Shown: piece by piece, positions 33,120-41,514 of the stretch
How positions within the stretch are numbered: the first letter of the stretch is position 1
How the letters are laid out: each line of letters opens with the position of its first letter
Made by a program: the position numbers and the translations under genes
Notes under the pieces: generated by a model
Databases searched by the model: none
What the model saw: only the letters and a program-made list of their open reading frames with translations
What the model was told of the DNA's origin: nothing
Assembly (NCBI RefSeq): GCF_020404845.1
Contig: NZ_JAIOJZ010000023.1
Coordinates: 60,084-124,083, forward strand
Length of the DNA: 64,000 nucleotides
Direction of reading: 5' to 3'
DNA from: Streptomyces hyderabadensis
Lineage (GTDB): Bacteria; Actinomycetota; Actinomycetes; Streptomycetales; Streptomycetaceae

Positions 33120-34273
33120 CGCTCCACGACGTCCAGGTCGACCTCCACGCCGAGTCCGGGACCGGCGGGTACGTCCACGTAGCCGTCGCGCAGCGTCAGC
33201 GGCTCGGTCAGGAGGTCGTCGCGCAGGGGGTTGGGGGTGCGGTCGAACTCGATGACGGGTTCGTTCTGCAGGGGCACCGGACGAAGGGCGTACGGCGTCA
33301 GCGGCAGAGTGCTGCACGCGTGCAGTGCCGCGCTCAGGGCGATGCCGGAGCCCCAGACGTGCGGAACGACACGGACATCGTGGGCCGACGCCAGCGCGGC
33401 GATCCGCTGCAGTTCGCTCAGCCCGCCGCAGACGCAGACGTCCGGCTGTGCGATGTCCACGCAACCGGCCTCGAAGAGGTCACGGAAGCCGTAACGGGTG
33501 AACTCCGCCTCGCCGCCCGCGATCGGCACGTCGAGCCGGGACCGGAGCCGGGCGTAGCCGGCGCGGTCCTCGGGCGGCACCGGCTCCTCGAACATCAGGA
33601 AGCCCGCCTCCTCGAGCACCCGGCCCATCGCCAGCGCCGCCCCGGCGTTGTAGGCGTGGTTGGCGTCGGCGAGCAGAGCGAAGTCGTTGCCGAGGGTCTC
33701 CCGCACGGTGCGCACCCGTCGTGCGTCCTCATGGACGGGGAGCAGCCCCACCTTCATCTTCAGTATGCCGAAGCCGTCACCGGCGTACCCCGCCGCGGCC
33801 TCGGCGAGCGCGGGCAGGTCGCGGGCGGCGTCGAAGTCGGTGTGGCTGTAGTAGCCGCCCGTGCCGTATGCCTTCACCCGCTCCCGGAACCGTCCGCCCA
33901 GGAGCGTCGAGACCGGGGCGCCGAGGGCCTTGCCCCACAGGTCCCACAGTGCGATGTCGAGCGCGCTGATCGCCTCGACGAAGGTGCCCTTCTGCCCGAA
34001 GTCCCGGGTGCGACCGTAGGCGGTGTCCCAGGCGACGGCCGGGGACGCGTCGGGGAGCGAGCACAGGATCGGCGCGAGTACGTCGTCGACGGCCGCCTTC
34101 ACCGGTTCCGGGGGCCCGTACTGACCGCCTTCGCCCCAGCCGACCAGACCGTCGCTGGAGGTCAGCCGGACCAGCAGGCTGTTGCGTTCGGGGAACGCGG
34201 CCTGGGACGAATAGAACCGGGCGTCGCCCAGCGGTGCCTTGAGGACGAACGTCTCCACGCGATCGATCTTCAT
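33104..34273 (-). CDS. enolase-superfamily enzyme, D-galactarolactone cycloisomerase-like
   Basis: The 389-aa protein has an N-terminal capping domain and a (beta/alpha)7 barrel with the mandelate-racemase subgroup residues: KxK in ILKMKVG, metal ligands in LADANHAY, FEEPVPPE and GGEAEF, then QPDVCVCGG (Asp of the His-Asp dyad), PHVWGSG (His) and NEPVIEFDRT. The wording of the last third closely recalls galactarolactone cycloisomerase of the oxidative galacturonate pathway; other sugar-acid dehydratases of the subgroup are the alternative. ATG 34273 was chosen because GGAAGG precedes it and family sequence begins there. It is divergent from the GntP permease and shares an operator-bearing gap. 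Confidence 0.82.
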   Translation of the reverse strand: MKIDRVETFVLKAPLGDARFYSSQAAFPERNSLLVRLTSSDGLVGWGEGGQYGPPEPVKAAVDDVLAPILCSLPDASPAVAWDTAYGRTRDFGQKGTFVEAISALDIALWDLWGKALGAPVSTLLGGRFRERVKAYGTGGYYSHTDFDAARDLPALAEAAAGYAGDGFGILKMKVGLLPVHEDARRVRTVRETLGNDFALLADANHAYNAGAALAMGRVLEEAGFLMFEEPVPPEDRAGYARLRSRLDVPIAGGEAEFTRYGFRDLFEAGCVDIAQPDVCVCGGLSELQRIAALASAHDVRVVPHVWGSGIALSAALHACSTLPLTPYALRPVPLQNEPVIEFDRTPNPLRDDLLTEPLTLRDGYVDVPAGPGLGVEVDLDVVERYRIA

Positions 34274-34312
34274 CGGGTGCCTTCCGCAGTCGGGATGCCG
34301 CCAACATAACAG

Positions 34313-34325
34313 GTCATCTGAAGAG
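34313..34325. promoter_or_regulatory. GTCATCTGAAGAG, first copy of a FadR-type operator
   Basis: This 13-mer is a near copy of GTCATCTGAGGAC at 34411-34423. Both approximate the dyad GTCATC-T-GATGAC. It lies 40 bases before the cycloisomerase start, in the divergent gap, so the same regulator could act on both directions. The right arm is degenerate, making this the weaker site. Confidence 0.5.
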
Positions 34326-34377
34326 TCCCAGTGATCCTCGCTCCGCATCCGATCGAAGAAACCGCTAATCAGAAGGG

Positions 34378-34423
34378 TTGACGCGACTAGAGGTGCCGCC
34401 TAGCGTTCGAGTCATCTGAGGAC
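34378..34423 (+). promoter_or_regulatory. promoter of the GntP gene with operator at the transcription start
   Basis: TTGACG (34378-34383), a 17-base spacer and TAGCGT (34401-34406) make a good vegetative -35/-10 pair reading towards the permease. The imperfect palindrome GTCATCTGAGGAC (34411-34423, five of six arm positions paired) starts five bases after the -10, exactly where transcription should begin, an ideal place for a repressor. The FadR-type regulator encoded at 35840 is the obvious candidate. Confidence 0.65.
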
Positions 34424-34440
34424 TTGAAAGCAGGTGCGCT

Positions 34441-35790
34441 TTGAGAAGCACTCCCTGGCTCATCGCCGACTTCGTGATCGTCTTCGTGGCGATCGCGCTA
34501 CTGATCGTGCGGGCGCGGCTCAATCCGGCGCTGGCCCTGGTGCTGGGCACGATCGCGCTCGGTGCCATGACCGGTGTCTCGCTCGACGACATCACCGCGG
34601 GGCTCAACGAGGGTTTCGGCGGACTCATGGCCGAGGTCGGCCTCCTGATCAGCCTGGGCGTGATCATGGGCTTCCTGATGTCCTCCTACGGTGCCGTGCA
34701 GCGCATCGTCGAGGGCATCCTCAAGATCTTCGGCCGCCGCGGATCCCCGTACGCCTTCGGACTGGCGCTGTCGAGCGTCACGCCGGCGATCTACTTCGAC
34801 GTGCTGCTCGTGGTGGTCGCGCCGATCGCCCGCAGGGTGGCCGCCCGGTCGGGCCGGCCGGTGGCCTCGCTCGCCGGGCCCGTCGCGCTCGGTCTGGCCG
34901 CGGGCAACGCCCTCGTCGTACCCGGCGCCGCGATGCTCGCGTACCTGGGTGCCATGTCGCTGTCGTCGAGCGACATCCTCATCCAGGGGTTCGCGGTGGC
35001 CGTCCCGGCGGCGGCGATCACGACCTTCCTCTACCTGCTGGTGATCGAGCGGCTGCGGTTCTGGGACCCCGCACGCGACGAGGACGAGGCCGCCCTGGCG
35101 GTGGACCCGGCGGAGGCCGGTGCGCAGGACGACCGGGACGCGCGGATGCCGGGCATGCTCACCGCGCTCGCTCCGGTGGCCACCGTGCTGCTGCTGATCC
35201 TGGTGGGCATCCTCGCGCCGAAGGCCGGCATCGAGGTGTCGGTTCTCGACTTCCTCGGCAGCCCGGTCATCGCCCTCCTCGCCGGCGTGCTGGTCGCGCT
35301 GGGGATCGTCGTCACCCGGCAGGGACTGGCCGGTCAGGAGCAGGTCGTGGACCGGGCGCTCGCGACTGCGGGCCCCATCCTGGTCGTCACCGCCGTGGCG
35401 GGCTCGCTCGGCGTCATCATCACCGAGACCGGCATGCAGGGCGTCCTCAAGAACCTTTTCGAGGCCAACGAGACGCTGCCGTTGCTGCTCGTGTGGTCCG
35501 TGGCCGCGGTGCTGCGGATGGCGATCGGCGGCCAGACGGTGTCCGGCCTCACGGCCATCGGCATCATCGCCCCACTCGTCGGCGACCTCGGCCTGTCACC
35601 GGTGCTGGTCGTCCTGGCCGCCGGCGCGGGCGGCTGCTTCGGCGGGCAGTTCAGCGACAACGCCTTCTGGATGCTGCGCAGCCTGTTCGGGCTGTCGACC
35701 CGCGGCACGCTGAAGACCTACACCCTGGCGCAGTCGATGCTCTCGGTCGTCACCCTGGTGATCGTGCTCGTCGCCGACGTCTTCGTGTGA
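34441..35790 (+). CDS. GntP-family gluconate/sugar-acid:H+ symporter
   Basis: The 449-aa membrane protein has about 12 hydrophobic segments and GntP signatures: the ALVLGTIALGAMTGVSLDDI start, the FGGLMAEVGLLISLGVIMG segment, SSVTPAIYFDVLLVVVAPI, and GGQTVSGLTAIGIIAPLV in the C-terminal half. It should import a sugar acid such as a gluconate or galactonate-like substrate with protons. TTG 34441 is the only start that fits both the AGGTG at 34432 and the first membrane segment. It faces away from the cycloisomerase-like gene and precedes the FadR-type regulator, forming a compact sugar-acid unit. Confidence 0.9.
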   Translation: MRSTPWLIADFVIVFVAIALLIVRARLNPALALVLGTIALGAMTGVSLDDITAGLNEGFGGLMAEVGLLISLGVIMGFLMSSYGAVQRIVEGILKIFGRRGSPYAFGLALSSVTPAIYFDVLLVVVAPIARRVAARSGRPVASLAGPVALGLAAGNALVVPGAAMLAYLGAMSLSSSDILIQGFAVAVPAAAITTFLYLLVIERLRFWDPARDEDEAALAVDPAEAGAQDDRDARMPGMLTALAPVATVLLLILVGILAPKAGIEVSVLDFLGSPVIALLAGVLVALGIVVTRQGLAGQEQVVDRALATAGPILVVTAVAGSLGVIITETGMQGVLKNLFEANETLPLLLVWSVAAVLRMAIGGQTVSGLTAIGIIAPLVGDLGLSPVLVVLAAGAGGCFGGQFSDNAFWMLRSLFGLSTRGTLKTYTLAQSMLSVVTLVIVLVADVFV

Positions 35791-35839
35791 TCACCGCACC
35801 CGGGTGTCGATATGCTCGCGGCCGTGGGAGGCGAATCAC

Positions 35840-36547
35840 GTGACGAGAAGTGACGGGGCCGGCGTGCGCGGCAGGCTGGCCGACTCGGTGGCGCAGAAGC
35901 TGGAGGCGCTCATCGTCTCCGGTCAGTACCCGGTCGGTGCCAAGCTGCCCAACGAGAAGGACCTCGCCCAGCAGTTCGGCGTGGGACGCAGTTCGATGCG
36001 GGAAGCCGTCCGGACCCTCCAGGCGGCCGGTTTCCTGCGCAGCGCCCACGGGGTGGGGGTGTTCGTCCTCACCGACAAGCCGCGTGCGGTGGGCGGGATC
36101 GACCAGTCGCTGGTGGGCGGCGTCACCATGAGCGACCTGTTCGAGACCCGGATGGCGATCGAGAGCAAGGCCGCCGAGCTGGCCGCCCGTCGGCTCACCG
36201 ACCACCACGCCGAGATGCTGCAGTCCATCGTGGCGGCCGCCGACCTGCCGGAGATCAGCGAGCCGGACTTCGTGGCGCTCGACGGCCGGTTCCACCGCCA
36301 GGTCGCCGAGGCGAGCGGCAACCCGCTGCTGCTGCACATGTGGGAGTCGATCGCCCCGCAGTTCGAGCAGTACTCCCTGCGGGTCATCGGCATGCCCGGT
36401 CGCCTGCACCGGGCCCACGCCGACCACTGCGGCATCGTCGACGCCCTTCTCGCCCGCGAACCCGAGACGGCGGCCCGGCTCGCCCACGAGCACGTCGCCG
36501 CCGTCCAGCTCGAACTCCAGAACTCCGCGGGCGGCACCCGACGCTGA
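35840..36547 (+). CDS. FadR-subfamily GntR transcriptional regulator (sugar-acid locus)
   Basis: The 235-aa regulator has a GntR winged helix-turn-helix (about 8-75: KLPNEKDLAQQFGVGRSSMREAV region) and an FCD effector domain with LFETRMAIESKAAELAARR, DGRFHRQVAEASGN and the final HADHCGIVDALLARE helix; its Asp/His residues probably bind a metal used for carboxylate recognition. GTG 35840 is preceded by GGGAGG. It lies 49 bases after the permease and should bind the GTCATCTGANGA(C/G) sites at 34313 and 34411, relieving repression when the imported sugar acid is present. Confidence 0.88.
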   Translation: MTRSDGAGVRGRLADSVAQKLEALIVSGQYPVGAKLPNEKDLAQQFGVGRSSMREAVRTLQAAGFLRSAHGVGVFVLTDKPRAVGGIDQSLVGGVTMSDLFETRMAIESKAAELAARRLTDHHAEMLQSIVAAADLPEISEPDFVALDGRFHRQVAEASGNPLLLHMWESIAPQFEQYSLRVIGMPGRLHRAHADHCGIVDALLAREPETAARLAHEHVAAVQLELQNSAGGTRR

Positions 36548-36670
36548 CGCCGCCGGCGCCGGAGTCCGGCACCGGATGGCTCGGCGGCCTCGTCGACCCC
36601 GACCCCGCCGGCCGCGGCATGACCGGCACGGGCCGGGCCGCTTCGATGCCCGGACCCATCGGGACCGCCG

Positions 36671-39376
36671 TCACCACGCCGCGTCGTTCCACTGGTCCAG
36701 CAGTTCGTCGGCCGTCGCCTCCTGGACCTCGGGCGAGGGACGGTGGAGGGACTGTTCCGTCCAGATGACCTTTCCGCGAGCCGTGTATCGGGTTCCCCAC
36801 CGCCGGGCGAACTGGGCGACGAGGAACAGTCCTCGTCCGCCCTCGTCTGTGGTCGCCGCGCGGCGCAGGTGCGGGGAGGTGCTGCTGCCGTCGGCCACCT
36901 CGCAGACCAGGTTGTCGTGGTAGGTCAGGACGCGCAGTCGGATCGGGCCGGTGGCATAGCGGATGGCGTTGGTCACCAACTCGCTGATCATCAGCTCGGT
37001 GTTGAAGACCAACGTCTCGTCCAGCCCCCAGGCGTCCAGCTGTCGGGTGACGTCGGCCCGGACGCCGGCGACGACCGCGGGGTCCTCGGGCACGTCCCAC
37101 TGGGCCACCCGGGAGGGATCCAGCCGGCGGGTGCGGGCGACGAGCAGTGCGACGTCGTCGTTCGAGCGGGCCGGAAGCAGGGCGTCGAGGACGTCCTGGC
37201 ACGTCTCCTCGGAGCTTCGGTCCTGATGTGCCAGGGCCTTCCGCAGTGCCTCCAGGCCGGCGTCGATGCCCCGGACCCGGTCCTCGACGAGGCCGTCGGT
37301 GTACAGGACGAGCCGGGAGCCCTCGGCAAGGGTCACCTCCGCGGTCTCGAACGGGATGCCGCCGCCCAGGCCGAGCGGCGGCGAGACGGGCACCTCCAGG
37401 TACTCCACCGTCCCGTCGGGATGCACCAGGGCCGGTTCCGGGTGCCCGGAGCGGGCCAGGACGCACGCTCCGGACGTCGCGTCGTAGACCGCGTAGAGGC
37501 AGGTGGCTCCCGTGAAGCCGTCGCCGTCGCCCTCGGCGCCGGCCGCGCCGTCGATCCTGGAGGCCAACTCGTCCAGGTGACCGAGCAGTTCGTCCGGGGG
37601 CAGGTCCAGGGCGGAGAAGTTGTGCACGGCCGTGCGCAGCCGGCCCATGGTGGCCGCGGCATGGAGGCCGTGGCCCACCACGTCGCCGACCACCAGCGCG
37701 ACCCGGGCGCCGGGCAGCGGGATGACGTCGAACCAGTCGCCGCCCACCCCGTCCCGGGCCGGCAGGTAGCGGTGGGCGACGTCGACGAGCGACTGGTCCG
37801 GCAGGGAGTGGGGCAGGAGGCTGCGCTGGAGCGTCTCGGCCAGGGCGTGCTCGCGGGTGTAGCGGCGGGCGTTGTCGACGCAGATGGCGGTGTGGGCCGC
37901 CAGCTCGCTCACCAGGGCGAGATCGTCGGCGTCGAAGGGCCGGCTGTCTCCCGAACGCCAGAAGTCCGCCACCCCGAGCACCGAACCACCCGTACCCAGG
38001 GGAGCGGTGATGAGTGAGTGGAATCCCTGGTCCAGCATGCGCCGGGCGTCCTCGGTGCTCTGCGCCCATGGTCCAGGCGTGCCGCGCACATCGGATGAGA
38101 GAACCGCCTGGCGGCTCGCCATGCCCGCGGCCTGCGGGCCGCGGGGCCGGACACCGATCGGCTCCCCGACGGGACGGAGCCCGGAACCGGGACCGGTGGG
38201 GGCGACCGCGACGCGCCGCAGACGCGGTACTCCGGCGGGCGGTTCGTTGCCGCGCAGCACCGCCTCGGCCAGGTCGACCGTGACGTGGTCGGCGAACCGG
38301 GGGACCGCGACCTCGGCCAGTTCCTCGGCCGTCCGGGTCACGCTCAGGGTGGTGCCGATGGCCACACTCGCCTCGTAGAGCACTCCCAGGCGTGCGGCCG
38401 CCGCCTCGGCCCTGCCGGACACCTCTTGGAGCTCGGTGGAGTCCCGCAGCGTCATGACGGTCCCGGACGGGACTCCGTAGCGGTCGAGCGACCGCTGGTT
38501 GACGGACAGCACCCGGCTGCCCACCAGGTGCACCTCGTCGGAGGCCTCCCGACCCGTGCACAGCAACTCGGCGACCGGCGCGGCCAGCGGCAGCTCGCCC
38601 ACCGGACGGCCCTGGAACCGCGCCGGCAGGTCGAGCAGCCGCTGCGCCTCGTCGTTGACCAGCAGCAGACGGCGGCGGTCGTCGGCGATGACGACACCCT
38701 CCCGCGCGGCGTGCAGGACCGCGTCGTGGTGCTCGTACAGACGCATGATCTCGGTCGTGCTCAGACCACGGGTCCTGCGCATCAGCCGCCGGCCGACGAG
38801 GGTGGTGCCCGCGGTGGTGGCGACCACGGCGGCGGCCGCGGTGCCCAGGAGCGCCGGGAGCTGCTGTGCGACCTGGGCGCCGGCATTGCGTTCCAGTACG
38901 CCCACGTTGACCGCGCCGACGACGGTGCCGCCGCCGTCCCTGATCGGCACGGCGGTGCGCACCACCTCGCCGCGGGGCCCCGCGTGATGGCCCTGCACCG
39001 CCTGTCCGGCGAGCAGCGTCGCCAGGCTCGACGGCGTCAGCCTCTCGGTCGTGACGCCGGGCTCGGGGCGGGTCTGGCGGATGCCGCGTTCGTCGTAGAC
39101 GGAGACGAAGTCGACGTCGGAGCCTTCCTCGACGGCGTCGACCCGTGGCTGCAGGACCGCCTCCGGGTCGTCGGACCGCAGGGCGGCCACCATGCCGGGT
39201 GCCTGGGCGAAGCTCTCCGCCACGCCCAGCGAATGACGGGCCGCGTCGTCGGCGGCGTCGCGACGGAACATCAGCACCGTCCAGGCAACGGCGCCCACGG
39301 TCAGCAACAGGACGATCGCCACCTGCAACAGGAGCATCCGGCCGACCACACTGCGCGTGCCCGGGAACGGTCTCAC
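36671..39376 (-). CDS. multi-domain sensor phosphatase (Cache-PAS-GAF-PP2C-HATPase)
   Basis: The 901-aa protein combines a membrane helix (about 14-36), an extracytoplasmic Cache-like sensor (about 40-150), a second membrane helix near 170-190, a PAS domain (about 220-320), a GAF domain (about 360-520, ITAPLGTGGSVLGVADFWR), a SpoIIE-type PP2C domain (about 550-750: GVGGDWFDVIPL, GDVVGHGLHAAATM, LVLYTDGLVEDR) and a C-terminal anti-sigma-like HATPase (LMISELVTNAIRY, DEGGRGLFLVAQ). One protein can thus sense, dephosphorylate an antagonist and bind or phosphorylate a partner. GTG 39376 was chosen because AGGAGGG lies nine bases upstream. It stands alone between two GntR genes. Confidence 0.9.
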   Translation of the reverse strand: MRPFPGTRSVVGRMLLLQVAIVLLLTVGAVAWTVLMFRRDAADDAARHSLGVAESFAQAPGMVAALRSDDPEAVLQPRVDAVEEGSDVDFVSVYDERGIRQTRPEPGVTTERLTPSSLATLLAGQAVQGHHAGPRGEVVRTAVPIRDGGGTVVGAVNVGVLERNAGAQVAQQLPALLGTAAAAVVATTAGTTLVGRRLMRRTRGLSTTEIMRLYEHHDAVLHAAREGVVIADDRRRLLLVNDEAQRLLDLPARFQGRPVGELPLAAPVAELLCTGREASDEVHLVGSRVLSVNQRSLDRYGVPSGTVMTLRDSTELQEVSGRAEAAAARLGVLYEASVAIGTTLSVTRTAEELAEVAVPRFADHVTVDLAEAVLRGNEPPAGVPRLRRVAVAPTGPGSGLRPVGEPIGVRPRGPQAAGMASRQAVLSSDVRGTPGPWAQSTEDARRMLDQGFHSLITAPLGTGGSVLGVADFWRSGDSRPFDADDLALVSELAAHTAICVDNARRYTREHALAETLQRSLLPHSLPDQSLVDVAHRYLPARDGVGGDWFDVIPLPGARVALVVGDVVGHGLHAAATMGRLRTAVHNFSALDLPPDELLGHLDELASRIDGAAGAEGDGDGFTGATCLYAVYDATSGACVLARSGHPEPALVHPDGTVEYLEVPVSPPLGLGGGIPFETAEVTLAEGSRLVLYTDGLVEDRVRGIDAGLEALRKALAHQDRSSEETCQDVLDALLPARSNDDVALLVARTRRLDPSRVAQWDVPEDPAVVAGVRADVTRQLDAWGLDETLVFNTELMISELVTNAIRYATGPIRLRVLTYHDNLVCEVADGSSTSPHLRRAATTDEGGRGLFLVAQFARRWGTRYTARGKVIWTEQSLHRPSPEVQEATADELLDQWNDAAW

Positions 39377-39580
39377 GCTGCTCGTCCCTCCTGTCCGCGC
39401 GGGGAGAAAGAACGCGGGAGGTTTGCCCTCTTCAACCCTATTCTGTACCTCTGCGATGGATGGTCGCCGAGGGCGCTTCTCGTGCCACGCGTTTCCGGAA
39501 CGGAATCGTGCAACAACTGCCAGACGTTCTTGCCGTACCGGGCGCAAACAAGGGCCAGACCGTCCATCGGTCGGCCAAAG

Positions 39581-39591
39581 TTGTTATACAA
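39581..39591. promoter_or_regulatory. operator site A of the GntR/FCD regulon, upstream of its regulator
   Basis: TTGTTATACAA matches the FadR/FCD-type consensus TNGTNNNACNA exactly. It overlaps TACAAT (39587-39592), a good -10 box for the regulator gene that starts 45 bases later, so binding would block its own transcription. The same motif recurs at 45548, 45612, 46802, 46878, 47084 and 47149. Confidence 0.75.
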
Positions 39592-39636
39592 TGCTGACCG
39601 GACTGTAGTCGCAGGTACGCACCGGAGGACCACACC

Positions 39637-40335
39637 ATGGCGCAAGCCGCGGAGATCGGCCCGAGCAGCGAGGTCGGTTCGGATTCGAGTGCCAACCGGA
39701 CGTCGCAGGCTTACCACGACCTTCGTGGGCTGCTGCTGTCCGGTCACTACGAACCGGACTCACGTCTCACCGAATCGGAGCTGACCACGCGCCTGGGTGT
39801 CTCGCGCGGGACGCTGCGCTCCGTGCTGGCACGCCTCGCCCAGGAGGGGTACGTCACCGCAGAGGCGCACCGCAGCGTCCGCACCCGCTCGTTCTCCGTG
39901 AGCGAGGCCCTGGAGATCCTGGAGACGCGCGAGGTGCTCGAGGCGGCGCTGGCCGCCAGCGCCGCCAGGCACGCCACCGATGCCGACATCGCCGCCATGA
40001 CGGAGACGTGCGAACGGATGTGGGAGTGCCAGGTGCCGGGCGGACGCGACGAGTACTGGCGGCTCAACCGCAGGTTCCACGAGCAGATCCGCGAGGCGGC
40101 GCGGCATGCCACCCTCTCCAGGTTCGTCGACAGCCTGCTCCACCCCCTGGTGATGCAGCAGTACAAGAACGTGGACCGGGCGCACCCGCGGGCCGATTCG
40201 GTCAAGGAGCACGAGGCCATCCTCGCCACCATCGCCACCCGCAACCCGGAGGCGGCGGCCGCCGCGATGAAGCATCACCTGTCGGCCGCCCGGCGGGCCC
40301 TCCAGCTGCAGCTCGCCGAGCCCGCGGACTCGTAG
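39637..40335 (+). CDS. GntR-family (FCD) regulator of the catabolic island
   Basis: The 232-aa regulator has a GntR winged helix-turn-helix (about 22-90: RLTESELTTRLGVSRGTLRSVL region) and an FCD domain with ALEILETREVLEAALAASAARH, RRFHEQIREAARH and KEHEAILATIATRN, whose Asp/His residues bind a metal and a carboxylated effector in this family. Its own promoter carries a perfect TNGTNNNACNA site, and six more copies lie in the promoter regions of the transporter/amidohydrolase operon and the 45.7-54.4 kb genes. It is therefore the probable local repressor of the whole island. It is convergent with the ABC ATPase gene, with an 18-base gap. Confidence 0.88.
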   Translation: MAQAAEIGPSSEVGSDSSANRTSQAYHDLRGLLLSGHYEPDSRLTESELTTRLGVSRGTLRSVLARLAQEGYVTAEAHRSVRTRSFSVSEALEILETREVLEAALAASAARHATDADIAAMTETCERMWECQVPGGRDEYWRLNRRFHEQIREAARHATLSRFVDSLLHPLVMQQYKNVDRAHPRADSVKEHEAILATIATRNPEAAAAAMKHHLSAARRALQLQLAEPADS

Positions 40336-40353
40336 CCCGCGGTCACGGCCGGG

Positions 40354-41508
40354 TCAGGACCACAGGGCGATGGTCCACAAGGGGTCCAGCACCGCGGTCA
40401 CCTCGTCGCCCGGTCGGGCGTCCAGGTGCGCGTCGGCGTGCGCGCGCAGCGGGGTGTCTCCCACGGTGACGACGACCTCCTGGCGGTCGCCGAGATACTC
40501 GCTCGACAGGATCCGCGCGGAGAACCGGTTGGGACCCTCGGACTCCGGGGCGCCGGCGACGACGCGGATGTTCTCCGGCCGGATGCACACGAACAGCTCC
40601 TGCCCGGCGGTGGGCGGCGTCGCGGGGCTGGTGAAGCGTTCGCACCGCACCACTCCCACGGCGGTCTTGGCCTCGACCACACGCGCACCGGGCCCGACCG
40701 CGGTCTCCGTCACGCCGGGGACCAGGTTGGCGCTGCCCACGAAGTCGGCCACGAAGCGCGAGGCCGGCGAGTCGTAGATGTCGTTCGGCGAGCCGATCTG
40801 CTCGATCCGGCCCTGGTTCATGACCACGATCGTGTCGGACATGGCCAGCGCCTCGCCCTGGTCGTGCGTGACGTAGATGGTGGTGACGCCGAACTTCTGC
40901 TGGAAGGAGCGCAGTTCGGCGCGCAGGGAGGAGCGCAGCTTCGCGTCCAGGTTGGACAGCGGCTCGTCGAGCAGCAGCACCTCGGGCTCGCACAGCAGGG
41001 CCCGAGCCAGCGCGAGGCGCTGCTGCTGGCCGCCGCTGAGCTGGGTCGACCACCGGTCCGCGTACTCCGTCAGCCCCACCTGTTCGAGCATGGCGAGCAC
41101 ACGCTGCTGCGTCTCGGCCTTGGAGTAGGTGGTGCGCCCGTACCGGAGCGGGAACGCCGCGTTGTCGAAGACCTTCATGTGCGGCCAGATCCCGTAGGAC
41201 TGCGGCACCATCGCGATCGGACGGCGTTCGGGGGAGACGTTCTGCCCGTCCACGGCCGAGAACATGGGCCGGCCGTTCATCGAGATCGTGCCCCGGTCGG
41301 CGGTCTCCAGGCCGGCCAGACAGCGCAGGGTGGTCGACTTGCCGCATCCGCTGGGCCCCAGCAGGGTGAGGAATTCGCTGCGCGGAACGGCGAACGTCAC
41401 GTCCTCGATTCCGCGGCTGCTCTCCCCGCTGCGTTGCGGGGCGTAGCGCTTCTCCAGTCCGGTGATCTCGACGGAGTGGTCGGAGGAAACGGTTTTCTGC
41501 ACGGTCAC
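40354..41508 (-). CDS. ABC transporter ATP-binding protein (PotA/FbpC type)
   Basis: The 384-aa ATPase has Walker A GPSGCGKST (51-59), Q-loop MVPQSYGIWPHM, signature LSGGQQQRLALARAL, Walker B VLLLDEPLSNLD and the H-loop THDQGEA. A C-terminal TOBE domain follows (FVGSANLVPG, then CIRPENIRV). This pattern is that of importers for polyamines, Fe(III) or phosphonates, but the operon context suggests an organic acid. GTG 41508 follows GAGGTGTC, six bases after the permease stop. It is the last gene of the minus-strand operon amidohydrolase-binding protein-permease-ATPase. Confidence 0.92.
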   Translation of the reverse strand: MTVQKTVSSDHSVEITGLEKRYAPQRSGESSRGIEDVTFAVPRSEFLTLLGPSGCGKSTTLRCLAGLETADRGTISMNGRPMFSAVDGQNVSPERRPIAMVPQSYGIWPHMKVFDNAAFPLRYGRTTYSKAETQQRVLAMLEQVGLTEYADRWSTQLSGGQQQRLALARALLCEPEVLLLDEPLSNLDAKLRSSLRAELRSFQQKFGVTTIYVTHDQGEALAMSDTIVVMNQGRIEQIGSPNDIYDSPASRFVADFVGSANLVPGVTETAVGPGARVVEAKTAVGVVRCERFTSPATPPTAGQELFVCIRPENIRVVAGAPESEGPNRFSARILSSEYLGDRQEVVVTVGDTPLRAHADAHLDARPGDEVTAVLDPLWTIALWS

Positions 41509-41514
41509 GACACC

